From contig CM075850.1 of NCBI GenBank assembly GCA_037975125.1, positions 126,251,292-126,315,291 of the forward strand: 64,000 nt of DNA, in the 5' to 3' direction. Shown here one piece after another: positions 1 through 10,892 of this stretch (position 1 is the stretch's first letter; every line of letters starts with the position of its first letter). The notes under the pieces are model-generated. The model saw only the letters and a list, made by a program, of their open reading frames with translations. It did not search any database and was not told the origin of the DNA. The position numbers and the translations under genes are program-made. This DNA comes from Latrodectus hesperus (lineage: Eukaryota > Arthropoda > Arachnida > Araneae > Theridiidae).

Positions 1-271
1 TTAAAGGAGTAGAAAATATACTTAAAAAGTCTTATTTACAGTTGTATTTTTCTTCATCGCAGACTTTTTATTAAATAGGAATCTTGCAAAAGAAAAAGAC
101 GACTTCCTTTTCTAAAGTTTTATATTTCCTGTATTGACTTGATAAAAAAAAATTAATTCGATGAGAATTCTAGAATATTTAAATTTTTCATAAAACTATA
201 ATAAGTAGAATGGTTAACGCTCTGTCTTTCTGTTCAATAATTTGTGGGCTCTCATCCCATCTCAGGCATAT

Positions 272-781
272 ACGTTTGCAGTAGCTTTCCTTTTTATTTC
301 TAATTTCCTTCCACTACAAACACATTAGAGCTCCAGTGGCTCAGTAGCTTCATGCCGCTTCCCGTAAGCTCAGCAAAGTGAAGCATCATTTGCCGCAGGC
401 AGTGGTTGGGAGGGTGACCACGTTGTACTCTCCTTCACTGGGTTGCTGGAACTCCGTAGGTTGGGGACGTGTCTACGTTAATCTGTGACGTCCAAAGTTC
501 TTCCGCTGGTGTGGCGTGGATGTGGAGAGGAGGGTGCCAGCTCAGGTGTGGCCTCGTCACCTGACCTTGGTTCAAAATTACGAGGCACCTTAATTAGAGC
601 AAAGACGTACTTTCACCTTCGTGGTGCTCTGTTCCAAACGAAAGACATACCTATTGACTTAATTCGCACTGCCAACGGCATAGCGAGCTTGGCTTGTCCA
701 AGTGTCATAAGTAACAACAACAACACGTTTGTAGTAGCTTTCCTTTTTATTTCTAATTTCCTTCCACTACAAATATATTAG
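272..781. repeat. 57-bp direct repeat flanking a CAA-tailed element
   Basis: The 57 bp at 272-328 recur at 725-781 with three differences, all C/T transitions. They bracket exactly the CAA-tailed element at 329-724. As a target-site duplication this is several times longer than the 7-20 bp usual for LINE-driven insertion. Confidence 0.85.
329..724 (+). mobile_element. 390-bp CAA-tailed repeat, family F1, copy 1
   Basis: The copy starts GAGCTCCAGTGGCTCAGTAG and ends GTGTCATAAGTAACAACAAC. Near-full copies occur at 22973-23366 and, inverted, at 39373-39766; a diverged one lies at 63388-63670. The 5' end holds an A-box-like TGGCTCAGTAGC, but no proper tRNA fold was seen. Open frames inside it recur only because the repeat recurs. 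It is probably a SINE or a short LINE derivative mobilised by a LINE with the same tail. Confidence 0.8.
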
Positions 782-997
782 CAGTACAAGGGACAGAAGA
801 GACGGCAACTTATATGGTAAAGCACCTATTGGGTGAGCCCTTGTTGTCCCGAAAGTAAGTGGGTCTTTGTAATTTAGAAGCAGGAATTAAGCTGAAGATT
901 CCCAGACTAAGCTTGCATCCCAATGATATCATTTCACATAGATGACATTGCAACCACGAAATATTTAGTTTTCGATACCGCTAATAGTGTACACGAC

Positions 998-1190
998 GAA
1001 ATTTCAGTTGGGTAGAGATTCGAACTCACTACCTATCGATAATGAAAGCAAACGCCCTAACCAGCCAAACCACTGCAGCTGCATGTTTACAGTAGTTCAG
1101 AATAAAATTTTTAATTGTTTTTCCAAATTCAATTACTCTTGTGTGCAAAAAAATACAGCTGTTGAGGAGCAACCAAACCAGATCATATGA
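998..1190. repeat. SINE-C fragments, rearranged
   Basis: A tRNA-like head in minus orientation (998-1085; B box GAGTTCGAATCTC read on the minus strand) is followed by a SINE-C tail in plus orientation (1138-1190; TTGTGTGCAAAAAAATACAG ... GCAACCAAACCAGA). The opposite orientations imply two insertions or an inversion. Confidence 0.5.
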
Positions 1191-1239
1191 TTATAAATAT
1201 TAAAGTACTTAATAACATGGAACTAAAGATATAAAACGT

Positions 1240-1826
1240 ACAGTATTCCCTCCTATAACATTGTAAATTAGTTCTGCGCTATAGGGAAACGCGTTGTACG
1301 AGCATTCTCGTAAAACGCGCTCGTATGATCTCGTATTACGCGTTATGTACAAATGATTCACGTCTAACTTTTCTCGTTAAAGAGGGTTTAAATGAAATAT
1401 TAAGGAAAAACTATGTTATAAACGAAATGTGTGCGCTATATAAAAATCAAATTAAGAACATTTTAAATAAAAAACTTAAAGAAATGTAACTGAAAATTAG
1501 CTTATTTCAAATAAATCAAAGAATTCCAAATACAGTTTTGTTACATGTTTATTTGCTGTGATAGTTATCTGAACTAACTTTTTCCGACACCATTTTTAGC
1601 AAAATATTCAAATGTCAATAATATAATTTCATTTAATTTTATAAGAACGCAATTGACTCAATGTGGAAATATACGCAAAATTGATTGTGAACTGTACAAA
1701 TCATTATAAATTTCACCAGTACAGGAATATAATGTGGGGAATCAACGCGTTATATGGAGGTAAATCCGTATTATGTGAGGGACAAGAAATCGCGTAATAT
1801 GAAAACGCGTTATGAGAGTACCGTGT
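1240..1826 (+). mobile_element. MITE-like dispersed element, copy 1
   Basis: This 590-bp sequence is rich in ACGCG words and recurs inverted at 42428-43875. Shared blocks include GCGCTATAGGGAAACGCGTT near the start, ACAAATGATTCA, and GGGGAATCAACGCG near the end. The ends are imperfect inverted repeats (CAGTATTCCCTCCTATAAC; and, from the other end, CACGGTACTCTCATAACGCG). No transposase remains. The ends hint at the pogo/Tigger group, but I cannot settle the class. Confidence 0.6.
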
Positions 1827-3870
1827 TTTATAGATGGTATTGTATTTATATTTCTCAAATCGTACTCAGAAATTTAGATTTTTCATAACCAATATGCTAG
1901 GATGCTATTAAAACTATCATTTAATTGTCCTAAATAATAATTTTTAACTCAATTATTCAAAAATTTAGAACAAAATTTTCACATCGAAAGCTTTCAAACA
2001 TCATGAACCTAAGAGATAAAAGTTGTAGTAAAGCTACTTCAATCCATTTAGTAGTGCCTTACAGGGAAAATGTTCACAAATAGATAGCTTCCTGAAAGAG
2101 AAACTTAGGAAAACTTACAAGTACTTTCTCAGACAGACATGCATGCAGAAAGCATGAACGCTGCATTCGTTTTCAATTCATCAAGATATGTTAGATTTCA
2201 GCAGGAGACTTTATTTATTAAGAGTTAATTCTCATTCGTTTTCATTTCCTTAAAAGAAGTTGGATTTCAGCATGATACTTTTTTACACTGTAAAGTTAGT
2301 TCCACCACAAGACAAATTTAAAAATGGCTTCTTGATTTCAGAAGTTACTGTTAACAGCAGAATGAAAATAAATTTTCTGATATTTGATATTTCGAATTTA
2401 AAATTCTTTGAAATTTAAAAGGCATTAGCAACTTTTCTTTGAGAAAAGCCTCTTAAAGCAACTTACATGAGAAATATCAAGAAAATTTACGCTAAAATCA
2501 GTTATCCCCAATTTCAGATTGAAATTAACGTTTAAGTATATTTAAATCAATCGTTTAACAACAAGAATAGATGTGCCCATTCACACAAAAAAACCGTTAT
2601 ACTAACTGCAGCTTAGCGAGACCAATATTAAATCAATGGATAGTTATTTTATAAAATTATTTCCGATTTTATTAAATTTAACTGAACTACACTACGCAAA
2701 CATTTATGAGTAACATTGAGTTTGATAGGTTTTAAGGAAATATATACCGACCTATAATAATAGCACTATTAAAGCACGTAATTATTTAATACGATAAAGA
2801 AATGAATATAAATATAGCAAAATAATAAATTTTTGGTGTAATGTCATTATTTTTCATAACATTACTGAATAATATGCGAATCGTAAAGTTATTTCCTTAT
2901 TGTAAAAGAATGTCGTTACTGTTTTCAAATTGGAATCATTATTTTAATAATTATCTGATGTTGCAATTTTGAATCATTTGCAAGTGATGATGCCATCGAT
3001 AGATTTAACAAGTCATTTTATGAACTAGGATTTTCCGTATAATTTATTGGATATTAGTCATAATATTTCTAATTAATCATATTTATGATAAAATGCTGAT
3101 ACCAGTATTACAAGTATTTCATTCGCCATTTAAATTGTCACCATGACAATTAATAATTGCAACAGTAAAGATGACAAATATATGACGACAGTATACAATC
3201 AAGATCAAATTGGTTTTGGCCAAAATTATTTTTATTGTCTCAACGGTATCCAGTATGCTTATTAATTAGAGCTCAAAACAACACAAAAAAATTTTTGGAA
3301 ATTTTTCAATAATAAATATAAATTTAGTGTAATTTATTTAAATTTAATTATTCTATCGCATATCAAAAAAGAAACACTCAAAATAATTTGAAAGTAATGA
3401 TACATCATCATCTTTGATTATGACATATTTTCATAAAAATAGTCAACATTAAAAATAACAACAAAATCGAAATAGAAATTGCTTTTATAGAAACATTTTT
3501 AAACTAAAAAGTTCTTTAAATGTGCGAAAATATAAATAATTGGACTTAGTATTTTATAAAAATTGAATGGGCCAAAGTACTTTGATAGAGTAAGCATCGC
3601 TCTATACTGGGAAGTTAGTGAGTATGAAACCCAATTTGTGTGAAGCCTATTCTGTCAAGATGGCCTATGCACGCCAAAATTTTCACTGAATCTCTGCTGA
3701 AATGGCTTGGAGAAAGGATGTTAACTCTAGATTTAATTTCGATCTTCAAAAGCAGACAACATAAACGTATCTCAAAAACCTAACCTTTGACGTTTCGTGG
3801 TGAACATCTTAACAGCCTAAAACTTAAAATGTATCACAGTAGCATAACCTTTGTCACATTATAATTAACA
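1827..3870. other. AT-rich non-coding DNA
   Basis: No open frame of note and no clear gene signal. A weak family F5 fragment (minus; ACATGCATGCAGAAAG) lies at about 2099-2182. Confidence 0.6.
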
Positions 3871-3914
3871 ACCTAACGGCCTAAGGCTATTTTAAGGCAT
3901 TTTAAAAGCCACCA

Positions 3915-4095
3915 TATAAATTGACTTCTGGGGGAAATTTTTCCCTGATACTGGGGATTATTTCCGTGTCGCAAGAGAAGAAACCAAGAAAATTCCCAAG
4001 ACACCCACAATAAGAGACTTGCATGCAGGAAGCAGAAATACAACAACCATCTAAGTTGTTCAACAGTGGCATGTATCAAACGCAAAACCTTCTCT
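3915..4095 (-). mobile_element. SINE family F5 copy
   Basis: Minus orientation. It shows the F5 order: CCCAGTATCAGGGAAA at its 3' side, CGACACGGAAATAATCC, GGAATTTTCTTGGTTTC, TTGCATGCAAG, and the head region around ACTGTTGAACAAC. The 88-codon frame at 3873-4139 is a repeat translation. Confidence 0.55.
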
Positions 4096-4139
4096 AAAAT
4101 TTGATATCTTAACAGAGTCACAATATTATAACCTAACAT

Positions 4140-5547
4140 AAAAAGTAAGTCTCAATTAATATTTTGAAACAAATGTTTATTTTTTGAATCAACTGAAAAT
4201 ACTATTGTCACTCAACATCTAATATTCAAATATGAATTTTCATTAGAAAGTAAATTAGTATTTATGATAATGAATATCGATCAAATTAATTTATGAATAT
4301 TAAATAAATTCAATTAGTTTTGAAAAATCTAAATAGAAATAATATTTGACATTAATAATATTTTAAAAATCTATATTGCACGCTGAATATAGATTAAATC
4401 AGAGTTTTTGTGGTTTAATGAAATTACCATTAAAAAAATTAAATGGGAGGAGTTATGGCTACGGGAAACATGTGAATTCTAGACAGTTTCCAATTATGAA
4501 CTCATCCTTTATATAAAATAGATAGGAAAGGAAAGTGAAAAGCAGATGACAATGTACAATGAAAACATCTGCGCTACTGATAAAATTTCAGGATGTTCTC
4601 AAGTGAATGCTTTTTTAAGTCTGCTGTTTTCATTGTACCAGTAGACGAATTGTCTTTTGGTATGAGTGGCAGGTACAAATTCCTCAAATCACTTTATTTG
4701 ACCTTGTCGAGACAATTTTATCAAGACGTTTCAAGAGAACCGCAGTGCCATGAAACAAAGCAATTTCAGCAAATAAAATTTAAAAATCGTATTTGATCTG
4801 CAAGTAATAAAATGACAAGACATTTTTTATCATTATGACAGCCTTTTATTGACTGATTTGTTTCAAATCAGAGGTTCCCATGCATGAGTTAGAAAAAGTA
4901 AAGTTGACAGATATAATTTTAACTTAAAGAGAAAACAAATTTTATTTTATATTTATTCAAAATTAAAATATTGATATTTATCAGAAATTTTTTTGTTTAT
5001 AATTTGTTAAAAACTCAACAATTATTTTACAAACTTAAATTTATGCAATATTATACATAACAAGTCTTACACATATTTCGTTTCCTCATTCCATCAGCAT
5101 TTTATGTCTTATGAGGTCTAATTCGACCACAGCATGCAATTTAAATTAGCTTCCACACTCCTGCAAATAATTATGGTTGAAATGGTAATCTAACCCATGA
5201 ACTGAAGGCTAGAAGATTTTGCAATGACGTACATCTATTTTAAGTATTTGCAGAATTTGTTAATATCTGTCTACTACGAGAATAGCTCTCGCCAATTTGT
5301 CTGTGCTGGACTGTTGTCGTGGAAACATGACTCGTTTCATTTTTGACAGAGAAAGCCAATAGAAATGGATCAACTTTCGTTTACTGAATAACATGAGATG
5401 AATACTGTGAATAACGTGATATAAATACTGCGAATTCATAACATCTTAATCCCACTTGACATGGGTACAGCCCTAATTACTATAACAAACACAATTAACA
5501 AGATTATTTAGCGGGAGACAGTAATTTAATAGTATATAATGAGCCAT
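4140..5547. other. AT-rich non-coding DNA
   Basis: Mostly low-complexity AT sequence. A 67-codon plus frame at 4593-4796 has no recognisable motif and is probably chance. Nothing else is supported. Confidence 0.55.
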
Positions 5548-5558
5548 ACTAAAATATT

Positions 5559-6641
5559 TTTTTACAATGGCGGGTACAAAAGGGTTGAACCCTATGCCAC
5601 AACAAGGCCAGAGACTGCTACTCATTTGTCGTCACTCAGCGGGCTCCTGTGAACCAAGTCACGGAGGCAAGTAGCGTTACCCGCGCCATACCACCACATA
5701 CCCGTTTATAGGGCGGGCCACATTCATACAACAATACAGAAGAAAGGACAGAAAGAACAGAGAAGGAAATAAACATCCATGCCCAAACCGGGATTCGAAC
5801 CCGGGACCAACATCTTAGGAGTCAGGAACGCTAACCATTCAGCCATCGGTCGGCACATCTGAATCGTAGCATGAAACAAAAATTGTGCTATGGATTTCTC
5901 AATCGGAAATGGTTTAATAAGGTCAGAGTTTTCTTAGAATATCGTTTTATGTACTTAATATAAAAAGAGTTACCAGCAAGTGTCGGAATTTGATAAAGAC
6001 AGAATGGCTGTCTATCAAGAATATGGATGATTGTTTTGTGTTAATACTAATCACACTGGTTAAAATACAACTAGTGTCCTGGAATATAGAATCGATGAGT
6101 TGCTAACGGTCATATGAAAAGGCTTACAGGATATGATCATCCTCCCATGACTAACACTAAAGCAGATAGATGTAATATTAGTAAAATGCTACCTATAATG
6201 TAGTCTTGCAAAACAGTGCTACCCTATCACGACTATGAATTAAGAAAAGGTAATGTTTACTGCTCTACGAATATCTGCTCCTGCTATTAGACGGCGTTAT
6301 AGATACTATGGATAAAACAACCTAATGGTTTAAAAATGTTGTAAAGCATGTTCCTTCCGGGTGGATTCCGAGAGGCCGTATTCATTTGTCGCAAAAGAGG
6401 AAACCCAGAAAACTCTCAAATGACCATCCCACTAGTCATGGACCTGAGAGGCAGAAAGGCAACACTCATTTTCCAATACTTAAAATTAGCTGGGACCTTT
6501 AATGTAGAGAGTTGTGTCCTACTTTTAGGTCAACGTGAACTCAATGAGACGACGGAACTCTAACTTTTAGGTCAACGTGAACTCAATGAGTCGACGGAGC
6601 TCAGGAGTCAGGAACTCTAACCACTCAACCAATCGGTCGGC
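5559..6641 (-). mobile_element. Chimeric retrotransposed unit: SINE-A head, Tc1 fragment, F5 fragment, unique segment, full SINE-A
   Basis: Read on the minus strand it comprises: a 43-bp SINE-A tRNA head (6641-6599); two 36-bp copies of Tc1 transposase sequence at 42-bp spacing (6598-6563 and 6556-6521); an F5 fragment (about 6490-6346); about 490 bp of other sequence; then a complete SINE-A (5856-5566) ending in a run of seven A. From the first Tc1 copy to the SINE-A tail it is collinear with 46565-47581 on the other strand. At that second locus the SINE has its own 12-bp duplication. Here only the 5' copy of that duplication is present (CATCTGAATCGT at 5858-5869), and the A-tail runs straight into the new 11-bp duplication. 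Confidence 0.75.
5566..5857 (-). mobile_element. SINE-A, full copy within the chimeric unit
   Basis: The tRNA-like head GCCGACCGATGGCTGAATGG has A box TGGCTGAATGG and B box GGGTTCGAATCCC. The body contains CCTATAAACGGGT and the tail is poly-A. It is the 3' end of the larger inserted unit. Confidence 0.8.
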
Positions 6642-6652
6642 ACTAAAATATT

Positions 6653-7090
6653 GAACGTGATTAAAATATATTTTATTAAAATAATAAAGCTATGAAGAGT
6701 TTCCTAGGAAATATATAAAGGAAAATAAACAAAAATATTTATTGTCAGTAAATTTATTAGTAAATTTATAGTATTTTCAGGACATATTTGGTCCAATTTC
6801 TTACCTGAAGTTCATGCAGGTCACGTGACACCTGTTTGAGTCAGCTGCAAACTATATGTTACTTCGGGTATTTACTGTAACACGTGTGTGGAGTGAAGTG
6901 TGTTACAGTAAAAACCTCAATGCAGTCTCTTAAATCCTAGGATTTAGCCGGTAAAACCTAGCTTTTACCAAATTATCTAGGTAAATAAACTGAAATATCT
7001 TTTAATGACTACATTCCGGACTTTTACAAAATCATTGCGGTATTAAAGCTAGAAGTTACCTTCCGGTAAAACCTTCAAGACTTCTATCAT
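6653..7090. other. Non-coding, with hairpins
   Basis: Holds a perfect 13-bp hairpin (6871-6883 / 6900-6912: TTTACTGTAACAC / GTGTTACAGTAAA, 16-nt loop), the palindrome AAATCCTAGGATTT, and GGTAAAACCTAGCTTTTACC at about 6960. No gene seen. Confidence 0.55.
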
Positions 7091-7105
7091 TCATAGGTAT
7101 ATTGT

Positions 7106-7192
7106 GTTGTTGTTGCTGATTCCTGCTGTATAGCAGCGCTAGACCAAGTCTATGATATTGCACACTCTCAGGAAATCAATGACCAATAATGG
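7106..7192 (-). mobile_element. 87-bp LINE 3' end with 15-bp target-site duplication
   Basis: TCATAGGTATATTGT at 7091-7105 is repeated exactly at 7193-7207. Between them, in minus orientation, is 87 bp ending GGAATCAGCAACAACAAC. The same terminal form (GGAATTAGCAACAAC) ends the LINE fragment at 8371-8692, so this is an extremely 5'-truncated copy of a related LINE. Confidence 0.75.
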
Positions 7193-7350
7193 TCATAGGT
7201 ATATTGTAAACAGTGTATCTCAAAAAGGCTGAAACAAATTATATTTTATAAACTGAAGTCCAAAATCCTACCATAAATAATCCAACGTTCTGGCTTTTAC
7301 CAAAAGGTCTTGGTAAAAGAGAAAAATCGAATCAGTATACGATGGAAATG

Positions 7351-7633
7351 TCGCCCACCCTGTCTAGTAGTCAGCGTGCCTGCCCGCGGATGGGGAGCTC
7401 AGGGGTTCAAATCCTGGTTCTAGAATGGATGTACTTTTTCTCCCTCTCTCTGTCTCCTGTCTTTGTTTTTACCTAGTATGAATGTGTTGTGAATGGTTGC
7501 CTACTCTATAAAATGGTACTTATAGCATGTGTGCACTCAGGAAGTAGGACTGCATAACAAATTACGGTACATTTGGAAAATTGGAGCAGCACACCCCATA
7601 TTACCTGCCTAGCTGTCACAAGACAACAACAAC
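7351..7633 (+). mobile_element. SINE-B copy
   Basis: The tRNA-like head has TAGTAGTCAGCGTG and GGGTTCAAATCCTGG. The body has GTATGAATGTG and CTATAAAATGGTAC, and the 3' end is AGACAACAACAAC. The duplication ATAC(G/A)AT(G/A)GAAAT(G/A) at 7337-7350 and 7634-7647 differs only by G/A changes, so this copy is old. Confidence 0.75.
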
Positions 7634-7722
7634 ATACAATAGAAATAGAATCGATACAAGGACTTTTACCAAACAACGTTGATAAAAGTTGGGTTTTACT
7701 ATTCTTCTGGCTCATACACAGT

Positions 7723-7725
<3 letters not shown>

Positions 7726-7813
<88 letters not shown>
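7726..7813. repeat. (TA)n microsatellite
   Basis: About 88 bp of uninterrupted TA. The Tyr-Ile open frames on both strands here are its translations. Confidence 0.95.
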
Positions 7814-7817
<4 letters not shown>

Positions 7818-8171
7818 TCATGAGGGCACTTTAGATAGCAGCATGTTTGCGACACTGTAGGAATAATTTGGAACTGATCCTTTTCTAACTTCACGATAAT
7901 ATTTCATCATGTGTACTTTGTGTGTCTTGGCTTAGTAATAAAAATAGGTAGCAGAACTTTCTTGCTAGCTTCATACTCGAATATTTCTAGTTTTTGGTAT
8001 AAGCCGACGTATCATGTGTGTGCAAGATTCATTCCGCCAGAAATCAAACGAGACTTGATCACTGTCCTTATAGATTTGGTTTGTTGCCACTGAACGATCG
8101 TTTTTTCAAACTAGAACTAATTGATCGAGATTATAATTTATAATAGATTCCAAACTTCTACAGATATCCAA

Positions 8172-8232
8172 AACCAAGGTGGGATTTGAGTCTGAAAACT
8201 GTCGAACGAAAGGCCAGAATCGTACTCAGTGT
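8172..8232 (-). repeat. SINE-C tRNA-head fragment
   Basis: On the minus strand: GATTCTGGCCTTTCGTTCG, then a B-box-like region before CCCACCTTGG, as in the SINE-C copy at 15242. Confidence 0.5.
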
Positions 8233-8370
8233 AATGGGAAGTATAGAACTGTAATTAAAGCAAAAGCACTCACCACATCTTCTTAGTTATACATCTTATC
8301 TATAACTAGGTATAATTAAGAACTTTTATATCTTATATATGTGTATATATAAGATGTATAACACATATAT

Positions 8371-8692
8371 GTTGTTGCTAATTCCAGATGATCAAGAAAT
8401 GGTAGACTATCTCCATAAAACCCATTATTTCCAACAAGTCCAAAAATAGTGTAGAATCTTTAAGAATGTCACTTTTGACAAAATCCAAGCAGTTTAGAAT
8501 ATGGGTAAGGGAGGCCTGCATGGCACCGCACCAGTGGCAATCCGGGTTGTTCTTCTGTCCCTGATGAAAAACGAGAGCTTTAATATGTCCACTAATGAAG
8601 CGAGAAAGAACTGTTTGTTGCTTTCTGGTACCCTTGGATCGAAGTGCTCCACCAGGGCTTCTAGTGAAGTACCAGGAATGGCTCGGAGAAAC
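8371..8692 (-). mobile_element. 5'-truncated LINE, RNase H C-terminus and 3' end
   Basis: Flanked by an exact 13-bp target-site duplication, ATAACACATATAT, at 8358-8370 and 8693-8705. The minus frame (to 8378) contains RKQQTVLSRFISGHIKAL, a C-x2-C zinc-knuckle start (CHWCG), HILNCLDF and LLEIMGFMEIV. This is the pattern seen at the end of ORF2 in RNase H-bearing LINEs of the Jockey/I/R1 group. The 3' end is GGAATTAGCAACAAC. A transposition-dead fragment. Confidence 0.75.
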
Positions 8693-8705
8693 ATAACACA
8701 TATAT

Positions 8706-9684
8706 AAGATTTATATGTGTTATGCATTTTATCTTATGTTACAAAGCAATTGCTTTTGACAATACAAGTTTGATATATCATCTTAAAATTGCTTAAAATT
8801 GGAAACAATGACGCAAATCAAAATTTTTGTCAATAACATATATTAGTTTTAAAATAAAAATTTATTTGCATGTCTTTTAAAAAAATGTGTGCCGTAGCAG
8901 ATCTGTAGATCAGACTAATTTTTGGTTGATCAGTAAAATATAATTTTAATTACTGTAATTAATTTAATTACATATCGAGTGAAAAAATGAAGTTATGTTT
9001 CCTGAATAAGATAGATTCAACGTCGTTCTAATTACAATTTCTTTTCTAATTGACTGTCTGATGCACTCATTTCGAAAACTGATTACATTTAAACAGGTTA
9101 CTCACTGTTCTTGTCAATTAATTGTTGCGACAGAGTTTTTTGTCATTAATTTAATTTTACTAATTGTATTTAACACCTGCCTGTGAACTGTTACTTTCCA
9201 CTTATATAGTGTTAATATGTACTATTATTTCAGTACAATTATGTCGGCAAAAAATAATAAATTTGATATGTTGAATAATATACTGCTGGATTTAAATAAA
9301 AGGAACACTTGTAAATAGAATAAATATTTATACAGAAAGGAATCACAGTTCGCCAAGACTGGATATTTTTACAGTAATTAATTATTCTGTATCAAATAAA
9401 ATAAAAATTAAATTTTGTAGGATGTATAAAATGTTCTTTTATAAATGTCTTGATTGGTAAATGATGAAATTTTGAGTTTTACTAAATTGTCTCTCAGTTT
9501 AATATAACTAATTTAAATAAATACTTCAAATATGAAAATTTCATTTAATCTTAAAATTAATGAAATATTTTTTTAATTTATAACATTCGCTTATAAATAA
9601 TTAAAGATATGAAAATTGTTTAAATCTAAAAATATTTTGTGTTTCAAAAGACTAATATCTTTGTGAATTATTTTGTAATTAGAA
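8706..9684. other. AT-rich non-coding DNA
   Basis: No feature supported. Confidence 0.6.
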
Positions 9685-9741
9685 ATGAGAAAATAATAAA
9701 ATGAGAAAATAGAAAATAATATGAGAAAATAGAAAATAATA
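9685..9741. repeat. Short tandem repeat
   Basis: About three units of ATGAGAAAATAGAAAATAAT. Confidence 0.8.
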
Positions 9742-9752
9742 AATTGTCATAT

Positions 9753-10109
9753 ATTCACAAAGTATATATTAATTAGTTTTATAAAAGAAATAAAAATATT
9801 GTCAAAAATTAGTGTTATATAATTTAAAGCAATATTCAACAGGTCATATTTCTCAATTTACATTAACAAAATAATATGTAGAATTGTCTTTAAAATTATT
9901 TTTACACAGGCAAGTAAAAATATTTGAAAGCCTGAAACAGAAAATGTTTACATAATTGATGGTCATGATATTTCTTCGTGTGTAAGAAAGTAAAAACAAA
10001 CTGCACAGCCAAAGAATGGAAAATAAATAATTAAATAAATTATTTTCGATTTTTTTGGTTGTGCAGTTTTTTATTTCTTTTATAAAACTAATTAATATAC
10101 TTTGTGAAT
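9753..10109. repeat. Inverted repeat with ~42-bp arms and a nested hairpin
   Basis: The arm starting ATTCACAAAGTATATATTAA (9753-9795) is matched in reverse complement by 10069-10109, with one short gap. Inside, CTGCACAGCCAAAG at about 10000 and GGTTGTGCAG at about 10058 form a second, imperfect stem. The 86-codon minus frame here simply crosses the structure. Confidence 0.7.
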
Positions 10110-10349
10110 TCATCTTATTTATAAATTAAATACCTACAAAAATCCTTAATATAATTTTTACTAGTAAAGAAAATAAAAAAAATGATGTCCCACTGCTTAT
10201 TAATGTAGGACTTTGCAAAGAAAAAAATCATATTTATCTGGTTCCATGTCAAATTTAAAACAGATTTAAGTTAACTTTTCATTATGTGACCAGCAAATAA
10301 ATAAGAAAAACATTTAAATACACTTTTACCCTGTGTACCATAAAGACTT

Positions 10350-10510
10350 TTTCATAGGCAATGGGCCCTATTCACATGTCGAAAGGGACAAATCACTGAA
10401 AACTTATAAGCACCCATCCTTTCAATTCATGAAGAAGTATAGAAAGAATAAATTTAAACATGCATGCTGAGAATGGCAACATCTATCCCTAGTTCTCGGC
10501 AGTGAATGGG
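10350..10510 (-). mobile_element. SINE family F5, degraded copy
   Basis: Contains GGGCCCTATTCACATGTCG, ACATGCATGC and a head-like TCTCGGCAGTGAATGGG, in the minus F5 order. Confidence 0.45.
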
Positions 10511-10798
10511 ATTGTCATCCGGAATATATCATTTCGAAAAAATTTCAATGTTAATGTTTTTAGAAAAGCTAGGTTTTCAAAAAAATTCTTATTAGTTGCT
10601 TAAAACTGCTTGGTGCAAAAGGGTTAATCAGTATTTCCTGTTTGTATGCATTCACAGTATGCTTCTTCTTTTACGGCTTTGACGACGCTGGCTTAAAAGG
10701 TGAAAAATATTGCTAAGCATTTTTAACATCCTGTTACAGGAGAACTTTACATGAACAGTGAAATATGTTCATTAGTTCAGATGATGGAAATGCAGAAT

Positions 10799-10859
10799 TT
10801 CAAGCACCAACCAGAGGGCTCACATTAGGTTAATGTGAGCCCTCTGGTTGGTGCTTGAA
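10799..10859. repeat. Perfect 29-bp palindrome with 3-nt loop
   Basis: Arm 10799-10827 and arm 10831-10859 are exact reverse complements, separated only by GGT. Each arm contains CCAACCAGAGGGC. Two more perfect inverted repeats follow directly: GAAGTTTTAAAACTTC (10857-10872) and GTCCTAAC/GTTAGGAC (10875-10895). Confidence 0.95.
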
Positions 10860-10892
10860 GTTTTAAAACTTCTAGTCCTAACCTAGAGTTAG

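Larger units (their letters stand above)
5548..6652. repeat. 11-bp target-site duplication around chimeric unit
   Basis: ACTAAAATATT occurs at 5548-5558 and again at 6642-6652. It brackets the whole 5559-6641 unit, which therefore inserted as one piece. Confidence 0.8.

Noticed and set aside
485..781. 98-codon plus-strand frame
   Set aside because: It lies in the 390-bp repeat and its flanking duplication. Related frames recur at 23015, 39372, 39512, 63439 and 63491 only because the repeat recurs.
4593..4796. 67-codon frame as a small gene
   Set aside because: No motif, no neighbouring signals; length is expected by chance in 64 kb.
7573..7894. Open frames of 60-80 codons on both strands rich in Tyr-Ile
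   Set aside because: They are translations of the (TA)n microsatellite; the same holds at 18385, 24884, 25517 and 40547.
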